Shown here: positions 29,677-43,057 of the stretch, in pieces | Layout: each line of letters begins with the position of its first letter | Position numbering within the stretch: position 1 is the first letter of the stretch | Assembly (NCBI GenBank): GCA_027886185.1 | Contig: WOAB01000563.1 | Span: 3,348,001 to 3,412,000 of the forward strand | DNA: 64,000 nucleotides | Direction of reading: 5' to 3' | Origin: Rheum nobile | Taxonomy: Eukaryota; Streptophyta; Magnoliopsida; Caryophyllales; Polygonaceae | The notes under the pieces: model-generated | What the model was told of the DNA's origin: nothing | Databases searched by the model: none | Seen by the model: the letters and a program-made list of their open reading frames with translations, nothing else | Translations under genes and position numbers: made by a program

Positions 29677-32137
29677 GGAAGCGATTCGGGTGCGAAAGCC
29701 TCTTAGAATGCAAAATAAGAAAGAATCCTAGCCGTCCACGGTGGCCAGATCTACGGTTGGGGAGAATATGAAAAAGGAGCTTTATTTAGTCAATTAAAGA
29801 TGAACGCGCTATGGAGGGAGTGATCCACACACGCTCTATTAGTTTCAAAAAGCAGGCAAGCGAACCGCCATCGTTACCTTTGTGGTTAGAGAGCGCGAGA
29901 AGAATTCAGAGAGCGACAACGAGAGAGGAATCGAAACCCTAGAAGTCGAGTTCTACACAAGAGGTATGTAGATGCTTGCTTCCACTTTTCTTCTTATTTG
30001 CTTGCACTTTGTTTTTGTTTGCTTGCACACTCTGTGTTGTTCGCTCGCCTGCAAAGAAGAAAGTGCATGGGAATAAAAATAAAGAGCAAGCAAGTGAACA
30101 GAAAGTGCATGCCAATAAGAAGAAAGTGCATGGTAATAAAGAGTAAAGTGCAAGCAAGACAATAAGAAGAAAGTGCAAGCCAATAAGAAGAAAGTGCATG
30201 AGAATAAAGAGTAAAGTGCAAGCAAGTGAACAGAAAGTGCAAGGGATTAAATATACTCAATATGCAAGCAAGTGAACAGAAAGTGCATGAGTATAATGAA
30301 TAAGTGCAAGCGAATAGAACGAAAGTGCAAGCTGTTAAACATAAGTGTTTATTTTACTTTGCTTGCATATATTTTACTTTGTGTTTTATTTGCTTGCACT
30401 TTATGTTTGTTTGCTTGCACATTTTTCTTATATGCTTGCACTTTATGTTTTTCTGCTTGCACTTTTGTTTATCTGCTTGTACATTGTGTATATTCGAATG
30501 CACCTTATGTCTATATGCTTGCATTTTACGTTTATTTGCTTGCACCTTATGTTTGTTTGCTTGCACTTTGTGTTTATTTGCTTGCACTTTATGTTTTTTT
30601 ACTTGCACTTTTTTCTTATATGCTTGCACTTTATGTTTTTCTGCTTGCACTTTTGTTTATCTGTTTGCACATTGTGTATATTCGAATGCACCTTATGCTT
30701 GCATTTTACGTTTATTTGCTTGCACTTTATGTTTGTTTGCTTGCACTTTGTGTTTATTTGCTTGCACTTTATATTTTTTCGCTTGCACTTTTTTCTTATA
30801 TGCTTGCACTTTATGTTTTTCTCCTTGCACTTTTGTTTATCTGCTTGCACATTGTGTATATTCAAATGCACCTTATGTTTATATGCTTGCATTTTATGTT
30901 TATTTGCTTGCACTTTTTGTTTGTTTTCTTGCAATTTGTTCTTATATGCTTGCACTTTATATTTTCTTCTTGCACTTTATGTTTTTCTGCTTGCACATTG
31001 TGTATATTCGAATGCATTTTATATTTATTTGCTTGCACTTTTTGTTTGTTTGCTTGCACTTTATATTTTTCTGCTTGCACTTTTATTTATCTGGTTGCAC
31101 ATTGTGTATATTCGCATGCATCTTATGTTTATATGCTTGCATTTTATGTTTATATCAAACAAAAAATGATAGGTTCAAGGGATTAAACAACAGAAAGTGC
31201 AAGCCAATAAGAAGAAAGTGCATGGGAATATAGAGTAAAGTGCAAGCAAGTGAACAGAAAGTGCAAGCCAATAAGAAGAAAGTGCATGGGAATAAAAAGT
31301 AAAGAGCAAGCAAGTGAACAGAAAGTGCAAGCCGATAAGAAGAAAGTGCATGTGAATAAAGAGTAAAGTGCAAGCAAGTCAACAGAAAGTGCAAGACAAT
31401 AAGAAGAAAGTGCAAACCAATAATAAGAAAGTGCATGAGAATAAAGAGTAAAGTGCAAGCAAGTGAACAGAAAGTGCAAGGGATTAAAAAATACTTAAAA
31501 TGCAAGCAAGTGAACAGAAAGTGCAAGGGATTAAAAATACTTAAAATGCAAGCAAGCGAACAGAAAGTGCATGAGAATAATGAATAAGTGCAAGCGAATA
31601 GAACGAAAGTGCAAGCGAATAGAACGAAAGTACAAACTGTTAAACAGAAGTGCAAGTGGTTAAAGAGGAAGTGCAAATGAATAAAAAAAGTGCAAGGGAT
31701 GAAACAACAATCAAATTACAGTGTGAAATTCAAGTACAATGTGTGAAATTCATGTACAATCCAATAACCTAACACAAACAAACAAGTCGATCATCAAAAA
31801 CTAGATCTACGTTTAAACGATCATAAAAAATGAGATCAAAAATAGTAATGGAATCGAAAATAGCAATCGAAAATAGTAATCGTATACGTGGATCCATGTT
31901 CAATACTAAGATTTGGAGAAGAAGATGTGAGGCAGAAAAATAAGATTTGGAGAAGAAGAAGGCTGGAGCGAATAGCTGGAGCGAAGAAAAAGAAGAATTA
32001 AAAAGCGCGTGCATGAAACGCTCTTAAATCCAGATAAAACAGTGCAAAAAGCTAAAGCGTCCGATTTGCATAGATCGGACGGCTAGGATTCTTTCTTATT
32101 TTGCACATTAATAATCTTACGCACCTGACACTTTTCC
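29677..32137. mobile_element. Non-autonomous MULE, 2.46 kb, filled by a strand-switching repeat array
   Basis: Ends GGAAGCGATTCGGGTGCG (left) and CGCACCTGACACTTTTCC (right) are imperfect inverted repeats. Further in, GCAAAATAAGAAAGAATCCT and AGCCGTCC match in inverted orientation (left about 29710, right about 32100). The 9 bp flank AATAATAAA is identical on both sides (29668-29676 and 32138-32146), the Mutator signature. There is no transposase. The interior is almost entirely the CTTGCACT/AGTGCAAG array described separately, with a GAGA-rich leader-like segment (29880-29965) on the left. Confidence 0.9.
29960..31700. repeat. CTTGCACT/AGTGCAAG array with three strand switches
   Basis: About 85 copies of a roughly 20-21 bp unit. 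CTTGCACT orientation from 29960 to about 30045, AGTGCAAG from about 30057 to 30335, CTTGCACT from about 30345 to 31150, and AGTGCAAG from about 31190 to 31700. The central block has a higher-order repeat of roughly 180 bp, marked by GCACATTGTGTATATTCGAA near 30480, 30665, 30850 and 30990. The two outer AGTGCAAG blocks share longer stretches (AAGTGAACAGAAAGTGCAAG, AATAAGAAGAAAGTGCATG). Unit length near 21 bp leaves several frames open for about 300 codons, giving Leu/Ala/Cys-rich polypeptides that I do not regard as genes. Confidence 0.9.
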
Positions 32138-32146
32138 AATAATAAA

Positions 32147-33925
32147 AACTAATGAATCATCAAATCTAATCAAATTCATTGTGTTTATATCTTATTTAAT
32201 AATCTATGTCTAACGCATATAATATCTTTCCATCTTTTGATTTTTTGTTAACTTTTTTTTATCATAAACGGATACTCTTAGAAGATTTTGAAATGCTTTT
32301 AAGATAGATTAGTATTAATTGGTTCAGTTTGATAAGTGATAGATTAGTGGTAATCGCTTAGCTTTTATCAGCATGTCCTTTGTTGAAGCACAAAATTTAA
32401 GAGAAATCAGTTCTTTAAGTAACACATATGAACAATTTTTTAAAACTTAAGAGTATTTTATATATTCAAGTAGTATATCCATTAGTTGTACTTGAGTGAA
32501 AATAAATACTCTATTCACTCAATTGATGAACAAAGTACTATATCCATTTGTTATTATATAGGTTCTCTATTTTAGATTTGTCAAATATATAAGTTAGAGT
32601 TATTTATATGATAATAAAAAGGAATGTATATGAACGATTTTTTTTTTTAAAAAAAATTACAAAATTCGATGATAAAATTAGCTGATTTTGAATCCCTCTT
32701 CAAAGTATAATTTTAAATATTTATTGTAATTAATAATGAGCTTAAATATGCGATGCTTATTATATCTGAATCAACGTTTGTTTTGACTTTGTTGATATTT
32801 ATTACTCTTGAATCTTCTTGATGGGCTTATCCAAATTTACAAAAGTAACTAATGTCTCTAGATAGTTATCTTAGTTTCATAGATTAGTTTTTGGTAATCT
32901 CTAAACTACTTATACTTTTTCAAATTTTTATATTATTTCCAAACATTAATAAGATCATAAGATTTACACAGAGATTTTATATAGTACAGTTTAACAAAAG
33001 TAATGTATTCATTTCTATGACATTAATTATTTGGCTTACAACAAAATTAATTTATAAAACCACAACAAACTATTTTTATAGATTGAACATGTCGAAATTA
33101 GAATATAGGACTCCTATATGCATTTCACATATCCATTTATATAAAACGAGTGATTGAAAGTTGAACCGATTTGAAAGTCTTATCTGAACAACAAAATAAG
33201 TTTTCAAATCTTACAAAATTTAGTTTTATTTTATGATATCTTAACATCTTAGTAAAATAAACTAACATATGATGATAAACACAAAGTTCAAGAAATAGTG
33301 TCAGCGAAATTTAAAACATACTTATGTAAATATTATGATATAGGGTAGGATAAAATTTTCTTGTATTAATAATATCCCATACAATTATATATATTAATTA
33401 GTAGAAGTAGTTTATGTAATAAATCTTATTTTATCATAAGGGTATTATTGTATATCCTATATAATTTATTTTGATATTAATAAAATTCATGAAATTTATT
33501 TTATTTCTTTTAGAGGAGTAATTTAAATTTTCATTAATTTAAGTTTAAAAGTGAGGTTAAGATAATTTTTTTACAAATTATCAAATGGTTCATAATAGTA
33601 TGGGTAGAAATAAATAATTAAGTATAACCATGAATGTGGTATTTGGAATTTTTAAATATAATAATGAAGGTTATAAAAATTATTATGTTTATCCATGAGA
33701 GGATAAAATAATAATTAACCTAAGTAGGTTATCTTTTAAAGTCATGAAATGTATATAAACTATATTAACTTATGTTAATATTAATTTAAATAGAATTATC
33801 AAGTTAACAGAAAGTATTAAATTAAGGATAACCAAATGTTAAGTAAGATAAAGTCAAAATATGATAAAATGTAACCTAAATCTTATAATTAACTTTATCT
33901 AAAATTTCACTCTTCATAAATTTGG
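32147..33925. other. AT-rich stretch, no gene seen
   Basis: Very AT-rich with only short ORFs and no family motif on either strand. A tract of T followed by A (32,639-32,657) is the only notable low-complexity feature. Confidence 0.5.
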
Positions 33926-34974
33926 GTTAATGTATATATAAACTTTGGGTAAGTTTATATATAAGTTTGGGTAAATTTTGTAATTTTTAATAGTTAAATT
34001 AAGGGCATTTTTGCCATAACTTAAAAAGTTGGGCAATGTGTAAATAAGACAAAAATGGTTGTCTTCAACCTTCAGCCAAGAGGCACCAAAAACACAGCTC
34101 TAAGCTCTCCTTCAATGGCGCATTTCGGCCACAATTTCAACCCGAATCTTGCAATTAACCCATGGGCTTTCAAGATTAATCAATCCCGAACCTTCAATTG
34201 GGCACCTCTAGGTACGAGTTAGGTACAAAAATCTCGTCTTGAAGTCTAGTTTCCAGAGACAACAACGACGCACCATTTGGAGTTCAGACAAGGGAGAAAC
34301 AAAACAAACAACGAGAGGGTGTTTGCACGAACCACACAAACGAATTTGGTAATGGCCAATACGTACCCCAATTCTGTTTTTGTCTAATTAATCATGATTA
34401 TGTATGCTAATTGGGTCTAATTAGATACATATTGGGTTAATTTAATTTCATAAGTATAAAAATTAAATTAAATATATTTTATGATATTATCTTATATTGT
34501 AATTTGTTAAGGTATAACATTACAATTGGATAATGTGTTGGGTTATTTGAGGTGATAAATAAATTGAGTAATTTATTTATTTATGACATGATTATTTAGA
34601 ATATACGACTAAAATATTGTTAGTATCATATTGATAATCGTTATGTTGATAAGCCTTGAAATTGAAATTCAATTAAAAATCGAGACTTGTATCCTTCAAA
34701 TATTGGTATTGATTAATGATCTAATCATAATTTATTTATGTTGTGTGATTTGGGTACATTTCGGAATCGCTTTTGGAACGGAAAAGTAGCAAGGAGCCAA
34801 TTTGCTTTTCAAAAGCAACTATCTCCATTACGTTGTTCAAGCTCTTCGTAATTCAAGGCAAGTGACGGTTCGCTCTTGCAATTTATTCCATTTTTTTAAT
34901 TGATAATTAATTTATTGTCTTAATTAAGTTGGGATAAATATTCTTAATTTTGTGTTTTGGAACTTTTGTGTTAA

Positions 34975-37480
34975 ATTTGTGTGTAATCGAACCTTATTTA
35001 TAAGTCGTTTAGGACAAACAACAAACCAAGCAAGAAAAATACAACAAACAATTAAAAAGCCTAAACGGCTTAGGACGAGAAGCGAGTAAAGCACTATGGA
35101 AGCGCCACCGGAATACGGGTCAGACATATCAGTGCAGAATGGACCACCATAACGTTGCCCTCATCTAGATGAGGGGTCTTCAGGAGTCTCGACCACCTTG
35201 ATGTTTCCCCCATAAAAGAGGGATCTTCAAGAGCCTCGCACAATCACAACCACGTCCGGAACAACTCGGTCTCTATACTAAATCGGCTCCACAATTGCAA
35301 GGAAGTATTGATATGCAAGCTTGAATTAAGAGATCAACAAAAGGATTCTATTTTTTGTTTTTGTTATTATGTTTTTATTTTTTTTCAATTTTGAGATTTC
35401 TAAGAGTTTGTTTTTATTTTCCATCCTATTGTTTATCTTTTTTGCAGTTTGTGTAGCTTGAAAAACAAGCAATTGGTTTGTATTCAACGAATCTGGATCA
35501 TTTTGTTGTCCATTGGTTCATATGTAAATGCCTTCTCGGCTAACTTGTTGTGCCTCCACGACTAATTTATTTCTCAAAACACAAGAATCTAGGTCATGTG
35601 CCTCCACTAAAGATCTCCATTTATTTGTTCCTAGGTATGGGTATGAAAATCCACAAATTTTGAGAGAGTCTATATTATAAACAATAACATTATATGTGGT
35701 CATGCTAAGATAATCATACATGAAGAGGCAATAACGTCTAAGCCAAATGACAAACTCATGAAATTCATATGTTGGAGAAATGAATTGTGTAAAGTGAGGT
35801 ACAAGAGTCATAATGTTGTTGATATCAAAAACAATGTTCAATAGTGGTTCAAATGGATAGTCTAGTCTATTCAGAGTGAGTATCAGTTAAGTTTTGTATT
35901 TGTATGGTAAATTCAGTCTGATCCAAATGGCATCCTGTATCCAAGAAAAAAACCAGATAGGGACAGAAAAGCCAACAAAAGATTAGTCCAATCAGGGTGG
36001 TCAAAATTCTCAAACAAAGCCACAAGGAGAGCCAAAATAACAAGATCAACATGGAAGCAATGGTTGTATGATTCTTAGTACAATTGTCATTGACAAAAAA
36101 AGTATCATATAGTTCAGGTTCTTGTTCAATGTCTGGCGCACAAGCAGACAGTTTCATGAGGTCAGATTTCGTATTAGAAGAGCTACCAGGTTCAACACAT
36201 AGGGTTTTAATAAATGTTTGTTCCCTATACCAAATGTGAGAGAAACAAAACAACCAGCAAAAGAGAGATTCAAATATCAATAACCTTGGAAGCAGATCGG
36301 TTTCAATGTCATGCACAAAGCATAAAGGGTTCTTGCTATTGTAATTCATTTCAAAGAAAGCATCAGGTCCAGAAAAAAGGCTATGTAAAGAGTTGAGCAT
36401 ATACTACACCATAAGCAATAGATCAAAAGTTCGGGAGGCAGAGTAATAGAGGGTAAAGTTCGGGAGGCAGAGTAATAGAGGGTAGATCAAATGTAGAGGA
36501 TCGATGAAAATTAATCCACAACAAGCACATAAAGAATCCAGATCCAACAATTGATCATAACTTTGCAAAGTACGGGTTACAGAAGCAGCAACAACCACAA
36601 ACAATGATGAATGATCTCTCAGACCAGCAAAATTTCAAGTAAAAATATGTCAGAATAAAAGTAGCCAAATTAGGGTTAACAACTTGTGAAAGATTCAACC
36701 AAACAACACATACATAACGAAGAGATTCAAACACACACATATGTTCAGAGTAAAGATCAAGAGCATTTTCGATCCAGTAACATGCTCATTTAGCAGCATA
36801 GCATAATAATGAATTGTGATAAGTGTAATTATCATATAGTCATCCAATCTAGGGTAGTAGAAACAAACATTTTAGAGAGAACCTGATTTCACATGGTTGT
36901 TGTCGGTATGAACTAAAAACGTCTCTGAAAACCCAGGTGGTGGTCAGAGAAGGGAAGCGTCCTGGACACCCATTGTCGGAAATCCAAATTGCCGCACCAG
37001 CTCCAGCCACGCCACGACCGGCCGTCACACCGACAATGGAGACCACTTGTAAGCTCTCTGAAGCCAGATCTGAGTCGATTTGAGCAAGCACTCGCAAGGA
37101 GAAAAACCCACCAAATCCAAGAAAAGTTCGTTACCCATGTCGATTTGTGACATGAATTGAGCTTAAAGATCTTTTGTATGGGTAAAGATGCAAAATCGAA
37201 GAGGGATTTGTAGGAATCGCATGAGGTGGTACACAAACTAGAGATTTGAAGAATTGTAACTTTGGGATGAGAAATGAGATGATGTAAGGGTGAAAAATTA
37301 ACTTTTGATCTTGAGAGATGTTGAATCTGGTGCTTGTTTTGGTTGGGTTGCAAGAGCAGAGGTGAGATCTAATTTTTGGGATGATTTTTGGGAAGAGGCT
37401 TGACGGCGATGTCGTTTTTGGGTTTGAGGAGGCAAGAGCATTTTCAGACGCAAAAGACGTCGTAGTTCTGCCCAATTTTT
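34975..37480. mobile_element. Unidentified insertion of about 2.5 kb inside the solo LTR
   Basis: The LTR alignment stops near 34,975 and resumes near 37,480. The insert has no terminal repeats that I can see. Minus-strand ORFs of 82-177 codons (34924-35127, 35518-35841, 35867-36400, 36849-37475) match no domain I recognise. On the minus strand, the GC-richer right end (37,475 down to 36,900) looks like a 5' leader and first exon. The left end near 34,990-35,030 reads like a 3' UTR, so it may be a 5'-to-3' minus-strand transcript-derived or gene-capturing insert. A 29 bp tandem duplication lies at 36426-36483. Confidence 0.5.
36426..36483 (+). repeat. 29 bp tandem duplication
   Basis: AAAGTTCGGGAGGCAGAGTA occurs at 36426 and again at 36455. 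The two 29 bp units are essentially identical and contiguous. Confidence 0.9.
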
Positions 37481-38654
37481 ATTTATTAGGTTGTATATTT
37501 GCTAGCAACTACCCTTATATAGTAATTATTATTATTGTAGGGTGCTAAATGAACTTTGGTGTGGACTTATTTGCTAGTTAACACGATTATTCGTAGGAAC
37601 GCTAATTACCTTGCGAGGTTTAGCTGTTTCCTTATAACTTGGTATTAGGAGGATTATTTCCCTAATACTTTTGGTCATGACCTACCCTTATTCGAATTTA
37701 AGTGGTGGTGTACTTAGCTAGTGCCAAAATTCGGGATTTGTCACATGATATATCTCATTGCAAGATTGGTGTGGATTAAAAGCTTTAACATAAATGCACG
37801 TTTTGGAATTAAATAAGATAAGTGTCTTGCACATTATTAATATACCCTCGGGCGAGAAGTACAATGTGGAACCCGTCCGGACTCTTGTCTAAAATAAGTC
37901 CCCTTTCCAGTTTGGATTCGCATTATGCGGTGAGGTTGGTCGAGGACCCAAATAGTCAAGTAGTCGTTTTCAAAATCTTGTGTGATAATTATAAACGTTC
38001 CCAAACAAATTCATTAATTCTCATAAGACTCAATTCGTTGGAGTCTTCTCTTGAAACATGTCTTTTCTTTCATTTCAGTAGAAGTATATAGTCATATATC
38101 GTTTATCGAGTTTTATTTGAGAAACAAGGGTAGTGACAATATACGACAACAATAACCATTTTGTTTGCACCCTTGTGTAGTCTTTCATTAGACTGACTAA
38201 CCTTTCTCTTTCCTTGCATGGTTGGTTGGTGTCATCCGTCCTATACGGCACATCAGTGGTTGGTCTCAGACTATTTGAAGTAACAAATCGAAGACGAAGG
38301 CTTGCCGTTGAAGGTTGTAATTTAAAGTAACATTAATTTTAAAGTTGTCTAGTATTGATTTAATCTTCTCAAAAAAAATTAGTACTTACATTAGTTAGTC
38401 ATATATTTAGGGTTATTTAAAAAGTCTTCAGCTGTATTGTAATTTCGAGTTAAACTTATCTCCTTAATTTAGGAGGAAAGAATTTAATAAAGGTTAAGTA
38501 TTTCTTTACAAAAGTCTTTTGCTACTCTTTTTATATTACTGTTTATATATTTAAGCATAATTGTTCTGATTAAAGTCTTGGGTGGCTTTGGACTTATAGT
38601 CTGAGGTCATTGGCGTGTGACACTACCGATGTAAATCGGGGGTATTACAGTTAA

Positions 38655-40031
38655 ATAAGCATACTTATCTTTAAAAAAATGGAAAATTCAAATGGAAAAT
38701 TCATTATTCAATTTTTTTTCTTCTAAAATAACTACATATGATTTATATCTAACATCAAACTTTGACTTGAACAACTATGATGACATTTTTTAGAATTTAT
38801 CGTATTTTTTTATAATATGACAATTTTTATGAGCAACCTATAAAAAAATTATATTTTAATAACACAAAATATATTTGACTTCCTGATATATAATATTATA
38901 TTTTTTAAAATCTTGATAAATGCCCTCTTGTGCTTGGCATGAACACTATGCTAGTATATTCGTAGTTTACATACAAATCAATCACAAAGATTACAAATCC
39001 ATATATTTTTTCTTTCCAATTTCAACAATAAGAATATTATGAAAATATTCTCAATATATTTCAGGATTTTTCTAAAATAATATTTTTATAATTTGATTTA
39101 ATAAATATAAATAAAAGTAAAAAAGTCTACTATATATACTAAAACAAAATTAACTAATGCCACATGACAACCCACATTAAATTTGCCATATGTCATGTTC
39201 TTTTTTTTCCAAATAAATTCAATTTTATATTAAATGAATTATATCCTTAACCTATTACTAATCTTTCCTTATTTAAAAACAAATCAATTAAGAAGATTAT
39301 AAATCAATCAAATAAGAAGATTAAAAATCAATTAGCAAGATTACAAATCAATTATGTTTATTACAAATAAATTACAAAAGATTACAAATACAAAAAATTG
39401 GACTGATCGAACAACGTGTGTTTTCTTCTACAAAATATATTCGGCAGAACTCCATTTGAGTATTCTTCTTATGAAGACTCCATGGGTTCTAGATCTTTAT
39501 TTGCGGAAGCTGAAAATCAGGGTTAGCTTTTATAAGGGACACAATATCTGATGATATAAAGAAGCCTAATCTACTGAACTATGGACTGTACATTCCCTTG
39601 GATGATTAAAAAGATCTAATTTTGTAATGATCAAAATGGACAGTTAAATCTAAATCCCAACATATCAAACACAATAACAAACGGATGAAACACATATTCA
39701 ACGATAGAGCAAGTAACAAATTGTTCTGCTAAATTTCAGAATTTATGATTGAAGAACTATTTTTCTCAAAATTATAAAATATTTCATTCAGACCATTCTC
39801 AAGTTATAATCTATAGACCGACTCGAATAGTAAGTTCAAAATTATTGAATTGAACTAAGAAAATAAAAATGTCATAACAAATTATTCATACAAGGATAAT
39901 TAAGTTTAAACGAATGATTGATGAGAACTCAAGATGTAAATGCAAACATCTACTAAGGAGTCTTTGTTGTAGTTTCTCATACTGTGAATTTGGTATGATA
40001 GTTTTCATACAATGAGACTTGATTTTGAAGC
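38655..40031. other. AT-rich stretch; possible Helitron 5' end at 39,125
   Basis: TCTACTATATATACTAAAAC at 39125 is followed by TGCCACATGACA words, as at 29228 and 43909. Otherwise no gene, RNA or repeat is supported. Confidence 0.35.
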
Positions 40032-40036
40032 AGAAC

Positions 40037-43000
40037 TGTAACACCCCGGGCCAGAGGTGCTACAGTGCCATAGTCCCGAAGGACTATAAGGCGATTTTAA
40101 AAGAAAAGAAATCCAAAACTCTTCCAATACATAAAATCATCAATATTAAAATCCATGCTCAAGATTTAAAACAACACTTAAACCTGTCATCCAATTTAAT
40201 GCATCAATTTAAATCCAAAACAACGGAAGCGAATACAACATTTTCAAATCTGATGCAATTCTAAATCTTTCACTGTGAAGACACATCTGTGATCCAGAAC
40301 CCGCTTGTTGCTGCAAACCTGCAAGCCTGATTGACTGGGTGACCCGATACCCTAGCCAACCGCGGCACGTAAACCAAAGTTGGTCAGTCTCATGAAAGAC
40401 TGGAAAACTCCTCAAGCCAAAACAGTTTTAAAACACAGCTTTAACATATCAACAACTCATACCAAGCAACAACATGCCACACAATATATATACATATATC
40501 ATAATATCAACTATACTTAATCATTCTCATACCAACCAACCAATCACACGTCAAAACACAAAACATAAACACACACTATCACATAACCGATCAATTACCC
40601 ATACTTATCCAATTCTACACTATACTAACCTCTTTCAATCCAACCTCAATCTCATCACAAGCATAAACGAATAAAACGATCCATTCCAACTTTCGCATCA
40701 ACAACCACTTAAGCATAAACAAGACAATCATCACATAACATAACATAACAAAATAACGACCCAGGCCAGCCACCCTTCCGGTGCCGCCGGTTCGTTAACA
40801 TCGACTGCAACTCATACCCTCAACCCAACTCATATTGGCCCACACCCTCCAGATGGGAAACCAACATTCACAATCAATCAACCTAACCATCTTTCCTCAA
40901 CTAGCTGCCACCAACAACCACATCAACGGAAACTCACATCACAACTAGTCACAATTAACCAATATTCATAAATAAACCAACACACAAACCACAGTCAACC
41001 ACACACAATTGCCAACGCACGCGTAACAGTCAATCACACACAATTATCAAGCAAACGGGTGAGACGATCAACGCCCCGGCCTATCCCATGTTGCCCCGCA
41101 CCCTCAAAGTGGGAAAACAACCATGGAGGACCTGGACCAGCCACCCCGTGCCCCGCACCCTCAAGGTGGGAAAGCAACCGACGCCGCCCAGTCCCAACCT
41201 ATCCCGTGTTGGCCCGCACCCTTAAAGTGGGAAACCAACCATGGAGGACCTGGACCTGGACCAGTCACCCCTTCCGGTGCCGCCCAGTCCCAACCTATTC
41301 CATGTTGGCCCGCACCCTTAAAGTGGGAAACCAAGCTCACAATTAGTTACAATCAACTATCACACCAACATCCAATCAAACACGACACAAGGCAACCAGC
41401 CAAGACCAATCCACCAACCACCCACCACCGGATGGGACTTTCAACCATCCAACCTAGCCTTAACCAACGGAGGTCACACCCTCACGCGGTCGGATGAGGT
41501 CACACCCTCACCCCGGCTCCATAACCAACCATCACCACACCGACACCCAATCAATTATTACACATGACAACGATTAACACATATTCACACATATATATAA
41601 TCAACCAAGCAACTTTAAATTCAATAATCCAATCAATCCACAACAATCAATTCATAACCATCAATCCACAACAATCAATCCACATTTATTTATGACCAAC
41701 TACCACATCACATTCGATCAAACACAACACGAGACAATTACTAACACACCCACACATTCACACACACACACACACATATATTCAACCACGTAATTCTACA
41801 TCCAATAATCCAGCACATAACCAATATCTGCCAACAATCAAGCAACGACCAATATTCTACACAAAACAGTAACCAAGCACATACCAATATCTGCCAACAA
41901 CCAAGCAAACAATCAATACCCAGTACAAGACCAATAACAAAACACACAACTGGTATCCGATGCACGACCAATAATTATGCACACAATCCAACACACAACC
42001 GCCAACACACACAGGTGTCGACAAACACACATATTCAACCAAGAAATTTCACAACTAATAAACCAAATTAATTTACTCAGACAAGGCTAAATCAATTACT
42101 GAATCAATATAGGGACAAAAATAATTTATAAAATATATGAAGGGTTAGCAAGATTTATCTTGCCTCAAACTCGACAACCACGACCTCAGAGATCTCCAAC
42201 CAACTCGAACGAACCTGCGAAATCAATCCGAGCAAATCCCTGGCATTAATTAACCCATACAATCCACAACTAGAAAACCCCCAAATCAAACCCTAGAATC
42301 ATACCTTCAAAATTTCCAATTAAGCAAACCCCACACATAAATCAACCAATTGCTCCAAAAACAAAGTGTGGCTGCACAAATCCAACAAAACCAGTCAACA
42401 ATTATAAATCGCTCTCTAAAACCCCTGCAAATCAGCCAAATCTGCACACACAAAGGTTCAATAGTACTCGGTTGCCCCAAAAATTCAGATCGAAGGAAAG
42501 AAAACCCTTCCCGTCAAAATACCTTGTCGTCTGCTGAACTCGCCACCGGTTTGAGCTTCCCGTTCGTCGGAAAATCAGCCCACCAGCAGCAGCAACTCCG
42601 GCAACAGCAGAAGCGGCAAAGATGCACAGTAGCAGCACGACAACATCAGCAGCAACACGCGGCAACAGCAGCAGCTCGTGGCCTCGTTCAGTGGCTCGCC
42701 TTGTCGCCGGGATGGGGCTTCTCGTCGTCGGAGCAACACCAGCATCAGTGACTCAGCTACAGCAACAGCCCTCGCTACACAGCAGCAGTGGTTCGCGGCT
42801 CGCCTCAGGGAAAGGAGGCGGTGGCGATAGCGGTGGCCAGGTCGAGCTCGCCGGCGGGATGAATGGCTGAACACGGAAGGGAGTTGGAGAAGGAGACGCG
42901 AGCTGCTCCGCTGGAAGGCTCACAGGAGACGAAGACGAGGGTCGATCCCCAATTTTACCCCTTTTCTGTTTTTTCTTCCCCAAATTTGATTTTAAGGGAT

Positions 43001-43052
43001 CCAAAAATTTAATTTACCATATTGCCATTTCTATAACCTTTGGGGTATTTCA
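40037..43052 (-). mobile_element. Solo LTR, 3.0 kb, minus orientation, AGAAC duplication
   Basis: It begins TGTAACACCCCGGGCC on the plus strand and ends TTTGGGGTATTTCA, so read on the minus strand it opens TGAAATACCCC and closes GGGGTGTTACA. AGAAC is present on both sides (40032-40036 and 43053-43057). No PBS or polypurine tract adjoins it. Internal features are a minisatellite (41079-41335), CA/ACACAC runs (41,745-41,780) and a GC-rich, CAG/CAA-rich stretch (42,570-42,870) probably near the minus-strand transcription start. ORFs in that stretch are Gln/Ala homopolymeric and not claimed. It belongs to a different family from family A. Confidence 0.9.
41079..41335 (-). repeat. Minisatellite within the solo LTR
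   Basis: The word CCCGCACCCTNAAAGTGGGAAA recurs near 41095, 41153, 41212 and 41315, with the preceding CCTATCCCATGTTGGCC and following CAACCATGGAGGACCTGGAC repeated as well. A diverged unit lies near 40,835-40,865. The spacing is about 58-103 bp, so the array is irregular. Confidence 0.75.
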
Positions 43053-43057
43053 AGAAC

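Larger units (their letters stand above)
33931..38649 (+). mobile_element. Solo LTR (family A) with GTTAA duplication, split by a nested insertion
   Basis: GTTAA flanks both ends (33926-33930 and 38650-38654). The LTR starts TGTATATATAAAC and ends GGGGGTATTACA. Its two parts (33931 to about 34975, and about 37480 to 38649) align by landmarks with the 60284-62593 LTR: GGCAAGTGACGGTTCGCTCTTGC, AGGTTGTATATT, TATTCGTAGGAACGCTAATTACC, GCATTATGCGGTGAGGTTGGTCG, CATCCGTCCTATACGGCACATCA and TGGACTTATAGTCTGAGGTCA. No PBS or coding interior is attached, so it is the product of LTR-LTR recombination. The region between the two parts is foreign. Confidence 0.88.

Noticed and set aside
30272..31233. Three overlapping plus-strand ORFs of 274-309 codons, Leu/Cys/Tyr-rich and membrane-like
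   Set aside because: All frames are open at once because of a repeat with a period near 21 bp that lacks stop words. The predicted peptides simply mirror the repeat.
42350..42874. Gln/Ala-rich ORFs on both strands
   Set aside because: They lie within the GC-rich, CAG-repeat part of a solo LTR and overlap on both strands. More likely promoter/leader sequence than coding.
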